64,000 nt of DNA from Candidatus Sulfopaludibacter sp. SbA3. Its GTDB lineage: Bacteria > Acidobacteriota > Terriglobia > Bryobacterales > Bryobacteraceae. Below the pieces are notes generated by a model. The model was not told the DNA's origin, did not search any database, and worked only from the letters and a program-made list of their open reading frames with translations. The DNA is taken from assembly GCA_945890485.1 (NCBI GenBank), contig CAMDCN010000010.1, positions 62,001-126,000 on the forward strand, in the 5' to 3' direction. This document shows positions 45,520 through 55,736 of the stretch, piece after piece. A program made the position numbers and the translations under genes. The stretch's first letter is position 1. Each line of letters opens with the position of its first letter.

Positions 45520-46823
45520 AGCTGTTTAACGAACCGAGTCCGCTCGAAACCAAAATCATCTCGTTCCGCTTTGGCCTCGAGAACTCCGCCTCCATCGATA
45601 CCTATCTCGCTCACGACGGCTACAAGGCGCTCCGCAAGGCGCTTGAGATCAGCCCCGACGACATCATCAACGAGCTGAAAGCGTCCAACCTCCGCGGCCG
45701 CGGAGGCGCCGGCTTCCCCACCGGCATGAAGTGGAGCTTCGTCCCCCGCGCCAGCGAGAAACCGAAGTACATCGTCGTCAATGCGGACGAGTCCGAACCC
45801 GGCACCTGCAAAGACCGGCTCCTCATCCAGCACGATCCCCATCAGCTCATTGAAGGCTGCCTGATCGGTGCCCTTGCTGTCGGCGCGAAGAAGGGCTGGA
45901 TCTATATCCGCGGCGAGTACAACTACCTCATCCACATCATGGATAAGGCGATCGCCGAAGCCTATAAGAACGGCTACCTCGGCAAGAATATCTGCGGCAC
46001 CGATTTCGAATTCGACCTGTACACCCACACCGGCGCCGGCGCCTATGAGTGCGGCGAAGAGTCGGCGCTGCTCGAATCGCTCGAAGGCAAGCGCGGCGTG
46101 CCCCGCATCCGCCCGCCCTTCCCGGCTATCTCCGGCGCGTTCCAGTCTCCGACGCTGCTGAACAACGTCGAAACGTTTTCTTCCGTGCCCGCCATTCTGC
46201 GCATGGGCGGCCAAGCCTATGCCGATCTCGGCGTGCCCCGCTCCGGCGGCACCCGTCTTGTCTGCATGTCCGGGCACGTGAACAAGCCCGGCGTCTATGA
46301 GGTTCCCCTCGGCTTCCCGCTGATGAAGTTCGTCAACGAAATCGGCGGTGGCGTGTGGAAAGGCCGCGCGCTGAAGGCGATCATCCCTGGCGGTTCGTCG
46401 AGCCCCTTATTGAAGGCCGAAGAATGCGACATCCCCATGGACTACGACTCCATCGCCAAGGCCGGCTCCATGCTCGGCTCCGGTGGCCTGATGGTGATGG
46501 ACGAAACCACCGACATGGTCAAGGTGGCTCTCCGCATCATGCGTTTCTATCAGCATGAAAGCTGCGGCTGGTGCATCCCGTGCCGCGAGGGCACGACGTG
46601 GCTCAAGAAGATGCTGCAACGCGTCTCCGACGGCCACGGCCAAACCCGCGATATCGACCTGATCGGCGACCTCGCCCAGAACATGATGGGCCGCACTTTC
46701 TGCCCGCTCGGCGACGCCGCCGCGATGCCCACCATCGCCATCGTCAAGAAGTACAGGAACGAATTCGAGGAGTACGTGGCTCGGAACCCGTTCGCCTCTC
46801 CCGAACTCGTATCCATCGCTTAG
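45516..46823 (+). CDS. nuoF: NADH-quinone oxidoreductase subunit F
   Basis: 435 residues from the GTG at 45516, which overlaps the nuoE stop. Motifs are GRGGAGFPTGMKW (NADH site), NADESEPGTCKDR (FMN site), GEYNYLIHIMDKAI, and ECGEESALLESLEGKRGVPRIRPPFP. The [4Fe-4S] cluster N3 ligands are CGWCIPC and a later cysteine in FCPLGDAA. It oxidises NADH and passes electrons through FMN to the cluster chain. nuoG follows after 7 bp with GGAG before its ATG. Confidence 0.97.
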   Translation: MKLFNEPSPLETKIISFRFGLENSASIDTYLAHDGYKALRKALEISPDDIINELKASNLRGRGGAGFPTGMKWSFVPRASEKPKYIVVNADESEPGTCKDRLLIQHDPHQLIEGCLIGALAVGAKKGWIYIRGEYNYLIHIMDKAIAEAYKNGYLGKNICGTDFEFDLYTHTGAGAYECGEESALLESLEGKRGVPRIRPPFPAISGAFQSPTLLNNVETFSSVPAILRMGGQAYADLGVPRSGGTRLVCMSGHVNKPGVYEVPLGFPLMKFVNEIGGGVWKGRALKAIIPGGSSSPLLKAEECDIPMDYDSIAKAGSMLGSGGLMVMDETTDMVKVALRIMRFYQHESCGWCIPCREGTTWLKKMLQRVSDGHGQTRDIDLIGDLAQNMMGRTFCPLGDAAAMPTIAIVKKYRNEFEEYVARNPFASPELVSIA

Positions 46824-46830
46824 GAGATCC

Positions 46831-48906
46831 ATGGCACTCGTCAACGTCACCATTAACGGGGTCCAGGTCCAGGCCGAAAACGGCGCCCTGCTCATCGAGG
46901 TCGCCAAGCAAAACGGCATCGAAATCCCCGCGTTTTGCTACTACGAAGGCATGTCGCTGCAAGCGGCCTGCCGCATGTGTTTGGTGGAAGTCGAAAAGGC
47001 TCCCAAGCTCATGGCCGGCTGCACCCTCCCCGTCGCCGAAGGCATGGTCGTCCGCACCGAATCGGAGCCCGTCGTCAAGGCCCGCAAGACCACCCTCGAA
47101 TTCCTGCTCTCGAACCACCCGCTCGATTGTCCCGTCTGCGACAAAGGCGGCGAGTGCGAACTGCAGGACATGACGTTTAAGTACGGCGTCGGCGAAAGCC
47201 GCTTCACCGAAATCAAACAGCATGTGCCGGAGAAGCAGTGGAGCCCGGTGGTTTTCTACGACGCCCCCCGCTGCATCCTCTGCTACCGCTGCGTCCGCGT
47301 CTGCAACGAAGGCATGGGCGTCGGCGCGCTCGGCGTCTCCTACCGTGGCGTCAACGCCGAAATCATCCCGTCCAATGGCGACCATCTCGAATGCGACGAG
47401 TGCGGAAGCTGTATCGATATCTGCCCGGTTGGCTCGCTGACCTCCGGCATCTATCGCTACAAGACCCGCCCCTGGGAGATGGAGCACGTCGGCACCGTTT
47501 GCACCCACTGCTCGAACGGCTGCAAGACGACCCTCGGCGTCCGCAACAACGAAATCGTGCGCGGCAACAACCGCGACAAGAGCGGCATCAACGGCGAGTT
47601 CCTCTGCGTCAAAGGTCGCTATGCCTTCGACTTCACTCAGCACCCCGAACGTCTCCAAACCCCGCTGATCCGCAACGCCGCCGGAGAACTGGAAGAGGCA
47701 AGCTGGAGCCGTGCGCTCAAGCTGGTCGCCGAAAAGTTCAAGGCCCTCGCCGGACCCGACTTCGGCGTCATCGGTTCCACGCGCACGACCAACGAAGAAA
47801 ACTATCTGCTGCAGAAGTTCGCGCGCACCGCGCTGGGCACCGCGAGCATTGACCATCACCGCACCGGCGACGTCGTCACCCTGATCGACTCGCTCAGCGG
47901 CAAGACCGGCCAACTCGCCACCGCCGAGGATCTTTACACGTCGAAAGCGGTCCTCGTCGTCGCCAGCGACCTCTCGCAGCAGCAGCCGCTCCTCGCCAAC
48001 AAGATCCGCGCCAACGTCCGCCATCACAAAGCGGCGGTCTACACCGTCACCCCCGGACCCGTCCGCGAAGACAAAATCGCGCGCAAAGCCATCCGCATTG
48101 CTGAAGCCGACTCCCTCGCCGGTGTCGAACAACTTCGCGAAGCCCTCTCCAAAGAGGCCGAACTCGTCATCATCTACGGCGACGCCATTCAAGGCGAAAA
48201 GGTTCGGCAACTCGTCGCCTTCGGCGAATCGCTCGGCATCCCGGTGAAGTACGTCGCCCTCGTCGACTACGCCAACTCCCGCGGCGCTCTCGACATGGGC
48301 CTGCTGCCCGACCTCGGCCCCGGCTACCACGCTACCGCTCCCGGCCGCAGCCTGCAGCAGATGTTGGACGATCCGAAGCTCGCCGCCCTCTGGGTGGTCG
48401 GCTCCAACCCGCTCAAGGGAGGCAAGTCGCTGGCTTCGACCAACGCCTTCGTTGTCGTTCAGGATCTCTTCCTCACGGAAACCGCGCAGCGTGCCGACGT
48501 GGTTCTTCCGGCCGCCTCGGCCTACGAGAAGAACGGCACCGTCACCAACGTCTGCGGCCAAGTGCAGCGACTGAAGAAAGGGATCGAAACGGTGGGCTCC
48601 AAGGCCGACCTTGCCATCATCGGTCTGCTTGCGCGCGGCATGGGGGTTAACCTCGGTAAAGTAGATGCTGACGCGATCTTTGCCGAGATCGCCGCCTCCG
48701 TCCCCGGCTACAACCAGTTGCCGATGCCCGTCATCCTCACCGGCGGCGCCGTCCAGACCCATCCGGTCAACGGAGGCGTTCCGCCCAGTTCCGTACCCGG
48801 CATTATCGCCAGCGCCCGCGACACCTTGTTCACCACCGGCTCGCTGACACGCTACTCCAAAATCCTCAACGAAGTGCTCGAGAAACCCGGAGCCCTCTAC
48901 AGCTAA
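46831..48906 (+). CDS. nuoG: NADH-quinone oxidoreductase subunit G
   Basis: 691 residues. N-terminal [2Fe-2S] domain (CYYEGMSLQAACRMC and GCTLPV), the His-Cys cluster site (HPLDCPVCDKGGEC), and two [4Fe-4S] sites (CILCYRCVRVC and CDECGSCIDICP). The molybdopterin-fold region starts with CTHCSNGCKTTLGV. This is shorter than E. coli NuoG (about 900 residues) but normal for many bacteria. Its last base is shared with the ATG of nuoH. Confidence 0.95.
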   Translation: MALVNVTINGVQVQAENGALLIEVAKQNGIEIPAFCYYEGMSLQAACRMCLVEVEKAPKLMAGCTLPVAEGMVVRTESEPVVKARKTTLEFLLSNHPLDCPVCDKGGECELQDMTFKYGVGESRFTEIKQHVPEKQWSPVVFYDAPRCILCYRCVRVCNEGMGVGALGVSYRGVNAEIIPSNGDHLECDECGSCIDICPVGSLTSGIYRYKTRPWEMEHVGTVCTHCSNGCKTTLGVRNNEIVRGNNRDKSGINGEFLCVKGRYAFDFTQHPERLQTPLIRNAAGELEEASWSRALKLVAEKFKALAGPDFGVIGSTRTTNEENYLLQKFARTALGTASIDHHRTGDVVTLIDSLSGKTGQLATAEDLYTSKAVLVVASDLSQQQPLLANKIRANVRHHKAAVYTVTPGPVREDKIARKAIRIAEADSLAGVEQLREALSKEAELVIIYGDAIQGEKVRQLVAFGESLGIPVKYVALVDYANSRGALDMGLLPDLGPGYHATAPGRSLQQMLDDPKLAALWVVGSNPLKGGKSLASTNAFVVVQDLFLTETAQRADVVLPAASAYEKNGTVTNVCGQVQRLKKGIETVGSKADLAIIGLLARGMGVNLGKVDADAIFAEIAASVPGYNQLPMPVILTGGAVQTHPVNGGVPPSSVPGIIASARDTLFTTGSLTRYSKILNEVLEKPGALYS

Positions 48907-50093
48907 TGGACTTCATCCTCCTGTCGATTCTGAAGACGGCCATCGCCGCCCCCGTGCTACTCGGGACACTTGCCTATTTAGTCTGGATCGAACGAAAGGT
49001 CCTCGCGCACGTTCAGCTCCGCATGGGCCCCTCCCGCGTTGGTCCCCATGGCCTGCTGCAGCCCATCGCCGACGCCATCAAGCTCCTCACGAAAGAGGAC
49101 TTCATTCCCAGCTACGTCAACCACGTCTACTACTGGCTCGCCCCTTGGCTCGCCCTGATGTTCGCGGTGACGGCCATCTCCGTCATCCCCATCGGCCCCA
49201 TCGTCGAAATCTTCGGTGTGAAGACCAATATGGGTCAAGCTGACATCTCCATCGGCCTTCTCCTCATCCTCGGTCTCACCGGCATGGGCGTCTATGGCAT
49301 CGCGCTCGCCGGTTGGAGCTCCAACAATAAATACTCGCTCCTCGGCGGCCTCCGCAGTTCCGCGCAGATGATCTCCTACGAACTCCCGATGGCCCTCGCC
49401 ATCGCCTCGCCGCTGCTGATCGTCAACACCCTCAACCTCCGCGAGATCGTCAACGGCCAAGCCGGCTACGTCTTCGGCATCATCCCCAACTGGAACGCCG
49501 TCGGCGGCCTGCAGATGTTCAGCTTCCTCATCTATCTCATCTGCGCCTTCGCCGAAACCAACCGCATCCCGTTCGACCTTCCCGAAGCTGAAAACGAGCT
49601 TGTTTCCGGCTACAACACGGAATACAGCTCCATGAAGTTCGCGGCCTTCTTCATGGCCGAATACGCGAACATCATCACGGCCTGCTCCGTCGCCACGACG
49701 CTCTTCCTCGGCGGCTGGCATCCCATCATCCCGAACGAACTCGGCGGTCAGTTCATCCCAACACTGATCTGTTTCTTCTTCGCCGGCGTCCTTTTCTACC
49801 ACGCGTTGAACCCGGCTCGCCCGTCGGACCGCCTCTCGATGGGCGTCATCGGCGCGATCATCCTCGGCCTCGGACTCATGTTCCAGGTGCCGGTCGTAAA
49901 GGATCTCGCTCAGCCCCTCTTCTGGTTCGCCTCGAAGGCCGGCTTCCTGATTTTCGTCTTCATCTGGGTTCGCGGCACGGTGCCCCGCTTCCGCTATGAC
50001 CAGCTGATGCGCTTCGCCTGGCTCGTGCTCTTCCCGGCCGCGCTCCTTAACCTCCTCCTCACCGCGTTCGTCGTCGCGGCCAAATCGAACTAA
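48906..50093 (+). CDS. nuoH: NADH-quinone oxidoreductase subunit H
   Basis: 395 residues with eight to nine membrane helices. IERKVLAHVQLRMGPSRVGPHGLLQPIADAIKLLTKED and the quinone-loop FAETNRIPFDLPEAENELVSGYNTEYSSMKFA are the diagnostic stretches. It connects the membrane arm to the quinone cavity. nuoJ begins one base after its stop, leaving no room for nuoI, which usually lies here. Confidence 0.96.
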   Translation: MDFILLSILKTAIAAPVLLGTLAYLVWIERKVLAHVQLRMGPSRVGPHGLLQPIADAIKLLTKEDFIPSYVNHVYYWLAPWLALMFAVTAISVIPIGPIVEIFGVKTNMGQADISIGLLLILGLTGMGVYGIALAGWSSNNKYSLLGGLRSSAQMISYELPMALAIASPLLIVNTLNLREIVNGQAGYVFGIIPNWNAVGGLQMFSFLIYLICAFAETNRIPFDLPEAENELVSGYNTEYSSMKFAAFFMAEYANIITACSVATTLFLGGWHPIIPNELGGQFIPTLICFFFAGVLFYHALNPARPSDRLSMGVIGAIILGLGLMFQVPVVKDLAQPLFWFASKAGFLIFVFIWVRGTVPRFRYDQLMRFAWLVLFPAALLNLLLTAFVVAAKSN

Positions 50094-50094
50094 C

Positions 50095-50595
50095 ATGGAC
50101 GTCATTCTCTTCACCTTCTTCGCTCTCGTCGCCATCGTCGGCGCCGTCAGCCTCGTCCTGCAGAAGCATCCGATCTCGAGCGCGCTCTCGCTCGTCTCGG
50201 TCATGGTCGCGCTCTCGGTGCTATTCCTCCTGCTCGGCGCGGAGTTCATCGCCGCCGCGCAATTGGTTGTCTATTCGGGCGCCATCATGGTGCTGTTCGT
50301 CTTCGTCATCATGCTGCTGAACGCCGGCGCGGAACGCGAAAGCCGCAAGGGCGGCCTCGCCCAGTTCCTCGGCCTGCCGCTCACGGCCATCCTGCTGGTC
50401 TTTGCGAGCTACGTCATCACGCAGTCGATGTCCAACGCCAAGGCCGTTAAGTTCGGCGCGTTCACCGGCGGCGGCCCCCGAGAAGTCGGCTGGGAGCTGT
50501 TCACCCGCTACCTGCTCCCGTTTGAAGTCACGTCCATCCTCATCCTCATCGCCATCGCCGGCGCCGTCGTTCTGGCCCGCAAGGAGATCGACTAA
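50095..50595 (+). CDS. nuoJ: NADH-quinone oxidoreductase subunit J
   Basis: 166 residues, five helices. It has [52 protein letters not shown], whose helix 3 pi-bulge region is strongly conserved in NuoJ. The stop overlaps the nuoK ATG (TAATG). Confidence 0.95.
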   Translation: MDVILFTFFALVAIVGAVSLVLQKHPISSALSLVSVMVALSVLFLLLGAEFIAAAQLVVYSGAIMVLFVFVIMLLNAGAERESRKGGLAQFLGLPLTAILLVFASYVITQSMSNAKAVKFGAFTGGGPREVGWELFTRYLLPFEVTSILILIAIAGAVVLARKEID

Positions 50596-50933
50596 TGACC
50601 CACCTGCTCCCGCCGGAGTTCTTCACGGCCACCGTCCCGTTGAACGCCTACCTCATCCTCAGCGCCATTCTCTTCGCCATCGGCGCTTGCGGCTTCATGT
50701 TCCGCAAGAACATCATCACCATCTACATGTGCATTGAGTTGATGCTCAATGCCGTCAACCTCAGCTTCGTCACCTTCTCCTACCAGTTCGGCAAGGTGGA
50801 CGGCCAGATCTACAGCTTCTTCGTCATGGTGGTTGCCGCCGCCGAAGCCGCTGTTGGCCTCGCCATCATTCTCACCATCTTCCGCAACCGCGGCACGCTC
50901 CAGATCGACGAGATCGACACGCTCAAAAACTAG
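50595..50933 (+). CDS. nuoK: NADH-quinone oxidoreductase subunit K
   Basis: 112 residues, three helices. [43 protein letters not shown] holds the conserved glutamates of the proton path ([14 protein letters not shown]), with [21 protein letters not shown] near the end. It has about ten extra N-terminal residues compared with E. coli. Confidence 0.95.
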   Translation: MTHLLPPEFFTATVPLNAYLILSAILFAIGACGFMFRKNIITIYMCIELMLNAVNLSFVTFSYQFGKVDGQIYSFFVMVVAAAEAAVGLAIILTIFRNRGTLQIDEIDTLKN

Positions 50934-50939
50934 AACCCA

Positions 50940-52796
50940 ATGCAACTTTGGCTCATTCCCATCTTCCCCTTGCTCGGCGCCGCGCTGAACGGCTTCACCG
51001 GCCGCCGCACCAGTCAGGGCATCCAATCCGCCATCGCCGTGGGCAGCGTTCTCCTGTCGTTCCTCTGGGTCCTCAACATTCTTCTCAATAGCATGCCGGC
51101 CCCCGGCGCCGAGATCCGCGAAAGCTACTTCACCTGGATCTCCAGCGGCAACTTCTCGCTCAGCGTCGATCTTGTTGTCGATCGCCTAACCGCCGTCATG
51201 CTCCTGGTCGTCACCGGCATCGGTACGCTGATTCATATCTACGCCACCAGCTACATGTCGCATGAAGGCGGCTTCTACCGGTTCTTTACGTACCTGAACC
51301 TGTTCATGTTCTTCATGCTGGTGCTGGTGATGTCCGGCAACTTCCTGCTGCTGTTCGTCGGCTGGGAAGGGGTCGGCCTCTGCAGCTACCTGCTGATTGG
51401 TTTCTACTTCCTGAAGAAGTCCGCCTCCGACGCGGGCAAGAAGGCCTTCATCGTCAACCGCATCGGCGACTTCGGCGTCCTGCTCGCCATGCTCCTGCTC
51501 ATCAACACCTTTGGCTCGCTTGATTTCAAGACGATCGCCGACAAGGTGAAGACGATGCCGGTTGAGCTCTCCGCCGGTATCCTGACGGCTATCTGCCTGC
51601 TGCTCCTGCTCGGCGCCGCCGGCAAGTCCGCGCAGATCCCGCTCTATACCTGGCTCCCGGACGCCATGGAAGGCCCCACCCCCGTCTCCGCGCTCATCCA
51701 CGCCGCGACGATGGTCACCGCCGGCGTCTACCTCTGCTGCCGCGCTTCGGCCCTGTTTGAACACGCGCCCATCGCGCAGGACACCGTCGCCTACATCGGC
51801 CTCGCCACCGCCTTCTTCGCCGCCACCATCGGCCTGGTCCAGAACGACATCAAGAAGGTGTACGCGTACTCCACCGTCTCTCAGCTCGGCTTCATGTTCC
51901 TCGCCGTGGGCTCCGGCGCGTATGCCGCCGCCATCTTCCACGTCGTCACGCACGCATTCTTCAAGGCGCTCCTCTTCCTGGGCTCGGGCTCGGTGATCCA
52001 TGCCCTCGAAGGCGAACAGGACATGCGCCACATGGGCGGCCTCCGCGGCAAACTGCCCATCACGTTCTTCACGCTGCTGATGGGGGCGCTCGCCATTGCC
52101 GGCTTCCCCTTCTTCTCCGGCTGGTATTCGAAGGAAGCCATCCTCAGCGCCGCCCACGCCCATTCGCCCTGGATGTTCTGGGTCGCCGCGCTCACCGCGA
52201 TGATGACCGCCTTCTACGTCTTCCGCACCATCTGGCTGACGTTCTTCGGGGAATATAAAGGTCACGCCCACCCGCACGAGTCCCCGGCCGCTATGTGGAT
52301 TCCGCTTGCGGTCCTCGCCGTGCTCTCGGTCGTTGGCGGGTTCCTTTTCAATGTCCCGCACTTTTTGGAAGGTGTCCTTCCGGCCCACGCCCATGGCCAC
52401 GACATGACGCTGGAGATCATCGGCTCCTCCGCCGGCCTCCTCGGCATCGCGCTCAGCTATCTCTTCTACGTCGCCAGCCCCGGCCTCGCCGATTCGTTCG
52501 CCGAGTCCTTCTCCGGCCTCTACAACCTCGTCTATAACAAGTACTTCGTCGACGAAGTCTACGATGCGGCCGTCGTTCACCCCCTCGAACGCACCTCCCG
52601 CGGCTTCCTCTGGAAATTCCTCGATCAGAACGTCATCGACGAAGGCATGGTCCACGGCGCCTCCTCCGGCGCGCTCGGCCTGGGAAGCCTCCTCCGCCTC
52701 CTTCAGGGCGGCGTCGTTCGCAACTATGCGACCTGGGTGGTCCTCGGAGCCGTCTTCATCTTCTCTGCCTTCTCGTTGCTAGGAGGTGCCCGATGA
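50940..52796 (+). CDS. nuoL: NADH-quinone oxidoreductase subunit L
   Basis: 618 residues, antiporter-like subunit with about 15 helices and the lateral helix near the C-terminus. Signature stretches are LLFVGWEGVGLCSYLLIGFY, KAFIVNRIGDFG, PLYTWLPDAMEGPTPVSALIHAATMVTAGVYL and KKVYAYSTVSQLGFM. His-rich loops (GHAHPHESPA and PAHAHGHDM) lie near residues 440 and 480. It overlaps nuoM by four bases. Confidence 0.97.
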   Translation: MQLWLIPIFPLLGAALNGFTGRRTSQGIQSAIAVGSVLLSFLWVLNILLNSMPAPGAEIRESYFTWISSGNFSLSVDLVVDRLTAVMLLVVTGIGTLIHIYATSYMSHEGGFYRFFTYLNLFMFFMLVLVMSGNFLLLFVGWEGVGLCSYLLIGFYFLKKSASDAGKKAFIVNRIGDFGVLLAMLLLINTFGSLDFKTIADKVKTMPVELSAGILTAICLLLLLGAAGKSAQIPLYTWLPDAMEGPTPVSALIHAATMVTAGVYLCCRASALFEHAPIAQDTVAYIGLATAFFAATIGLVQNDIKKVYAYSTVSQLGFMFLAVGSGAYAAAIFHVVTHAFFKALLFLGSGSVIHALEGEQDMRHMGGLRGKLPITFFTLLMGALAIAGFPFFSGWYSKEAILSAAHAHSPWMFWVAALTAMMTAFYVFRTIWLTFFGEYKGHAHPHESPAAMWIPLAVLAVLSVVGGFLFNVPHFLEGVLPAHAHGHDMTLEIIGSSAGLLGIALSYLFYVASPGLADSFAESFSGLYNLVYNKYFVDEVYDAAVVHPLERTSRGFLWKFLDQNVIDEGMVHGASSGALGLGSLLRLLQGGVVRNYATWVVLGAVFIFSAFSLLGGAR

Positions 52797-54271
52797 ACAT
52801 CCTCGCCATTCTCCTCCTGTTGCCGTTAATAGGCTTCGTCGCTGCGTTGATTCTTCCCGCGGCCGTCACGAAGCGCTTCGTCCTCGGCTTCTCGCTGCTC
52901 ATCTTCGCCGTCTCGCTGCTGCTCATCGGCACTACTGTCCAGAACCCCGCTGGGATGACCTGGGTCACCGACACGGCCTGGATCGACACCCCTGCCATCC
53001 GCTTCCACATCGGCGTCGACGGGGCCAGCCTCTGGCTCGTCATCCTCTCGGCCTTCCTAACCCCCTTCGCCGCCTACATCTCGCAGAAGACCATCGTTCA
53101 CCGGCAGAAAGAGTTCTACGCCTATCTACTGCTGCTCGAATTCGGCCTTATCGGCGTCTTCTGCTCGCTCGACCTCTTCCTCTATTACGTATTCTGGGAA
53201 GTCGTCCTCGTCCCGATGTACTTCCTGATCGGTATCTGGGGCGGTGAACGCCGCATCTACGCCGCCACGAAATTCTTCGTCTATACCATGGCCGGCTCCA
53301 TGCTGATGCTGGTCGCCATCCTCTACATCTATACGAAGGCCGGCACCTTCGACCTCCCGGCCATCCTCCTCCAAATGGAAGCGGGCAAGGTCGCCTTTAC
53401 GCAGGCCGAAGAGCTTGCCCTCTTCCTCGCTTTCTTCCTCGCCTTCGCCGTCAAGGTCCCCATCTTCCCGCTCCACACTTGGCTGCCCGACGCCTACGCG
53501 GAAGCCCCCACTGCTGCCACGTTCCTCATGGCCGCGGTCATGTCGAAGATGGGCACCTACAGCCTCCTCCGCTTCAATCTCAACCTTTTCCCCAACGCCT
53601 CCCACGACTGCGCTCCCTGGATTGTCGTCCTCGCCATCATCGGCATCGTCTATGGCGCGCTCGTCGCCCTCGTCCAGCCGAACATGAAACGTCTGGTCGC
53701 CTACTCCTCCATCAGCCACTTGGGCTTCGTCGTCCTTGGCCTGTTCTCTGGCAACCAGTTCGGTCTCGATGGCGCCGTCTATCAGATGCTCTGCCACGCT
53801 ATCTCCACCGGGGCGCTGTTCATCCTGATCGGCTACCTGCAGGACCGCAAACAGTCGCTCGAAATCGCCGACTTCGGCGGCCTCGCGACGCCGGCTCCAA
53901 ACTTCGCCATCGTGTTCCTGATCGCGACGCTGGCCTCCATCGGCCTGCCGCTGCTCAACAACTTCGTCGGCGAGTTCCTGATTCTCCAAGGCGCCGCCAA
54001 AGCCAACATCTGGTGGGCCGCCTTCGCCGCGCTTGGCGTCGTGCTCTCGGCCTGCTACATGCTCTGGTTCTATCAGCGCACTTTCCTCGGCGAAGCGAAG
54101 TCGGCCTTTACGGACCTCCGCCCCACCGAGTGGCTCACCATCACCCCCCTGCTCGTCCTCATGTTGTGGATGGGCATCTTCACCCAAACCTGGCTCCCCG
54201 GCATCAGCGCCTCCAACAAAGTGCTTCTCGAAAGACCCACTTCTAAAATCGCCCTGCAGGTGGCCCAATGA
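52793..54271 (+). CDS. nuoM: NADH-quinone oxidoreductase subunit M
   Basis: 492 residues, antiporter-like, about 14 helices. VFWEVVLVPMYFLIGIWGGERR, VKVPIFPLHTWLPDAYAEAPTAATFLMAAVMSKMGTYSLLRF and VAYSSISHLGFVVLGLFSGN are diagnostic. It carries one of the proton channels. It overlaps both nuoL and nuoN by four bases. Confidence 0.97.
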   Translation: MNILAILLLLPLIGFVAALILPAAVTKRFVLGFSLLIFAVSLLLIGTTVQNPAGMTWVTDTAWIDTPAIRFHIGVDGASLWLVILSAFLTPFAAYISQKTIVHRQKEFYAYLLLLEFGLIGVFCSLDLFLYYVFWEVVLVPMYFLIGIWGGERRIYAATKFFVYTMAGSMLMLVAILYIYTKAGTFDLPAILLQMEAGKVAFTQAEELALFLAFFLAFAVKVPIFPLHTWLPDAYAEAPTAATFLMAAVMSKMGTYSLLRFNLNLFPNASHDCAPWIVVLAIIGIVYGALVALVQPNMKRLVAYSSISHLGFVVLGLFSGNQFGLDGAVYQMLCHAISTGALFILIGYLQDRKQSLEIADFGGLATPAPNFAIVFLIATLASIGLPLLNNFVGEFLILQGAAKANIWWAAFAALGVVLSACYMLWFYQRTFLGEAKSAFTDLRPTEWLTITPLLVLMLWMGIFTQTWLPGISASNKVLLERPTSKIALQVAQ

Positions 54272-55731
54272 ACCCCGCAGCTTTTTACCCGACCGCGACG
54301 GATTATCTCCGCTTCCTGCCGGAGTTGATCCTCACCATCGGCGGCGTCCTCCTCCTCGTCCTCGAAGCCCTCACGGGCGACAACAAGGACAAGAGCAGCC
54401 TCGGCTACCTCGCCATCGCCGTCGTCCTCGGGGCGATGTTCGCCGTCCCCGTCGCCCTCGCCAACCCCGGCACGTCGTTCAACGGCATGATCGTTTCGGA
54501 CGGCTTCGCGGCCTTCTTCCGCATGGTCACCCTGCTGGTAGGCCTCTTCACTCTTCTTTGCTCCACGTCCTATCTCAGCCGCGAGAAAGCCAACACCGGC
54601 GAGTTCTATCTGCTCGTCCTCTTCTCGCTCGCTGGCCAGGGAATCATGGCGGCGTCGAACGAGTTGATCATGGTCTTCCTTGGCCTCGAAATCGCGTCCA
54701 TCTCCAGCTATGTCCTTGCCGGCTTCCTCCGCGACGACAAGCGCGGCAGCGAAGCGGCGCTGAAGTACTTCCTCCTCGGCTCGTTCGCCACGGCCTTCCT
54801 GCTCTACGGAATCTCCTGGATCTACGGCGTCACCGGGGCGACGAATCTCGTCGCGATCCGCGAATCGCTCGCCGCAGGCACCAGCGGCAACTCCATGGCG
54901 GTGGCTGCCGCCGCGCTGATGTTGATCGGCCTCGCCTTCAAGGTCTCCGCCGCCCCCTTTCAGGCTTGGGCTCCGGACGTCTATCAGGGCGCACCCGCCC
55001 CGGTCAGCGGCTTCCTCTCGGCCGGCCCCAAGGCCGCCGCCTTTGCCATCTTCCTGCGCATTTTCCAGACCTCGTTCGAGTCGTTTTCCTCCCGCTACGA
55101 ACCCGTGCTCTGGATTCTGGCTCTCGCCACGATGCTGGTCGGCAACTTCTCCGCGCTGTGGCAGTCGAACGTGAAGCGCATGTTGGCCTACTCCTCCATC
55201 GCGCACGCCGGTTACGTCCTCGTCGCCGTCACTACGAACTCGAACGTCGGCACTGCGGCGGCGATGTTCTACCTGGCCGCTTACGCCCTGATGAACTTCG
55301 GCGCATTCGCCGCCGTGACGCATTTGGCTGGCCGCGGCGAATCGCACGTCACCATCGACGATCTCAAGGGCCTCGCCTCAAAACAGCCGGTCGTGGCCGG
55401 CCTGCTCACGGTCTGCCTGCTCAGCCTCACTGGCGTCCCGCTAACGGCTGGCTTCTTCGGCAAGTTCTATATCTTCAAGGCGGCGATCGACAACCATCTC
55501 TACTGGCTCAGCGCCCTCGGCCTGCTGAATTCGGCCATTGCGGCTTATTACTATCTCCGCATCCTCGCCGCCATGTACATGCATGAACCCAAGACGACCG
55601 ACCACCCCGAGCCCGTCCCCGGCGGCATCCAACTCACCATGTGGTTCAGCGCCGCGGGCATTCTGACGCTCGGCGTCTTCCCCGGTCTCGTCCTCGACTA
55701 CGCCAACCGCTTCGCGACATTCGTCAAGTAA
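54268..55731 (+). CDS. nuoN: NADH-quinone oxidoreductase subunit N
   Basis: 487 residues, antiporter-like. FLGLEIASISSYVLAGFLRDDKRGSEAALKYFLLGSFATAFLLYGISWIYGVTGATNL, VSAAPFQAWAPDVYQGAPAPVSGFLSAGPKAAAFA and MLAYSSIAHAGYVLVAV are the NuoN signatures. It is the last nuo gene here and is followed 5 bp later by a gene of unknown function on the same strand. Confidence 0.97.
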   Translation: MNPAAFYPTATDYLRFLPELILTIGGVLLLVLEALTGDNKDKSSLGYLAIAVVLGAMFAVPVALANPGTSFNGMIVSDGFAAFFRMVTLLVGLFTLLCSTSYLSREKANTGEFYLLVLFSLAGQGIMAASNELIMVFLGLEIASISSYVLAGFLRDDKRGSEAALKYFLLGSFATAFLLYGISWIYGVTGATNLVAIRESLAAGTSGNSMAVAAAALMLIGLAFKVSAAPFQAWAPDVYQGAPAPVSGFLSAGPKAAAFAIFLRIFQTSFESFSSRYEPVLWILALATMLVGNFSALWQSNVKRMLAYSSIAHAGYVLVAVTTNSNVGTAAAMFYLAAYALMNFGAFAAVTHLAGRGESHVTIDDLKGLASKQPVVAGLLTVCLLSLTGVPLTAGFFGKFYIFKAAIDNHLYWLSALGLLNSAIAAYYYLRILAAMYMHEPKTTDHPEPVPGGIQLTMWFSAAGILTLGVFPGLVLDYANRFATFVK

Positions 55732-55736
55732 ATCCC

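Noticed and set aside
46744-48762. 672-residue minus-strand open frame opposite nuoG
   Set aside because: nuoG has all its cluster motifs on the plus strand. The antisense translation is rich in Gly, Ala, Val and Asp without domains.
51186-52655. 489-residue minus-strand open frame opposite nuoL
   Set aside because: Antisense shadow of a complete nuoL. Its acidic low-complexity translation has no features.
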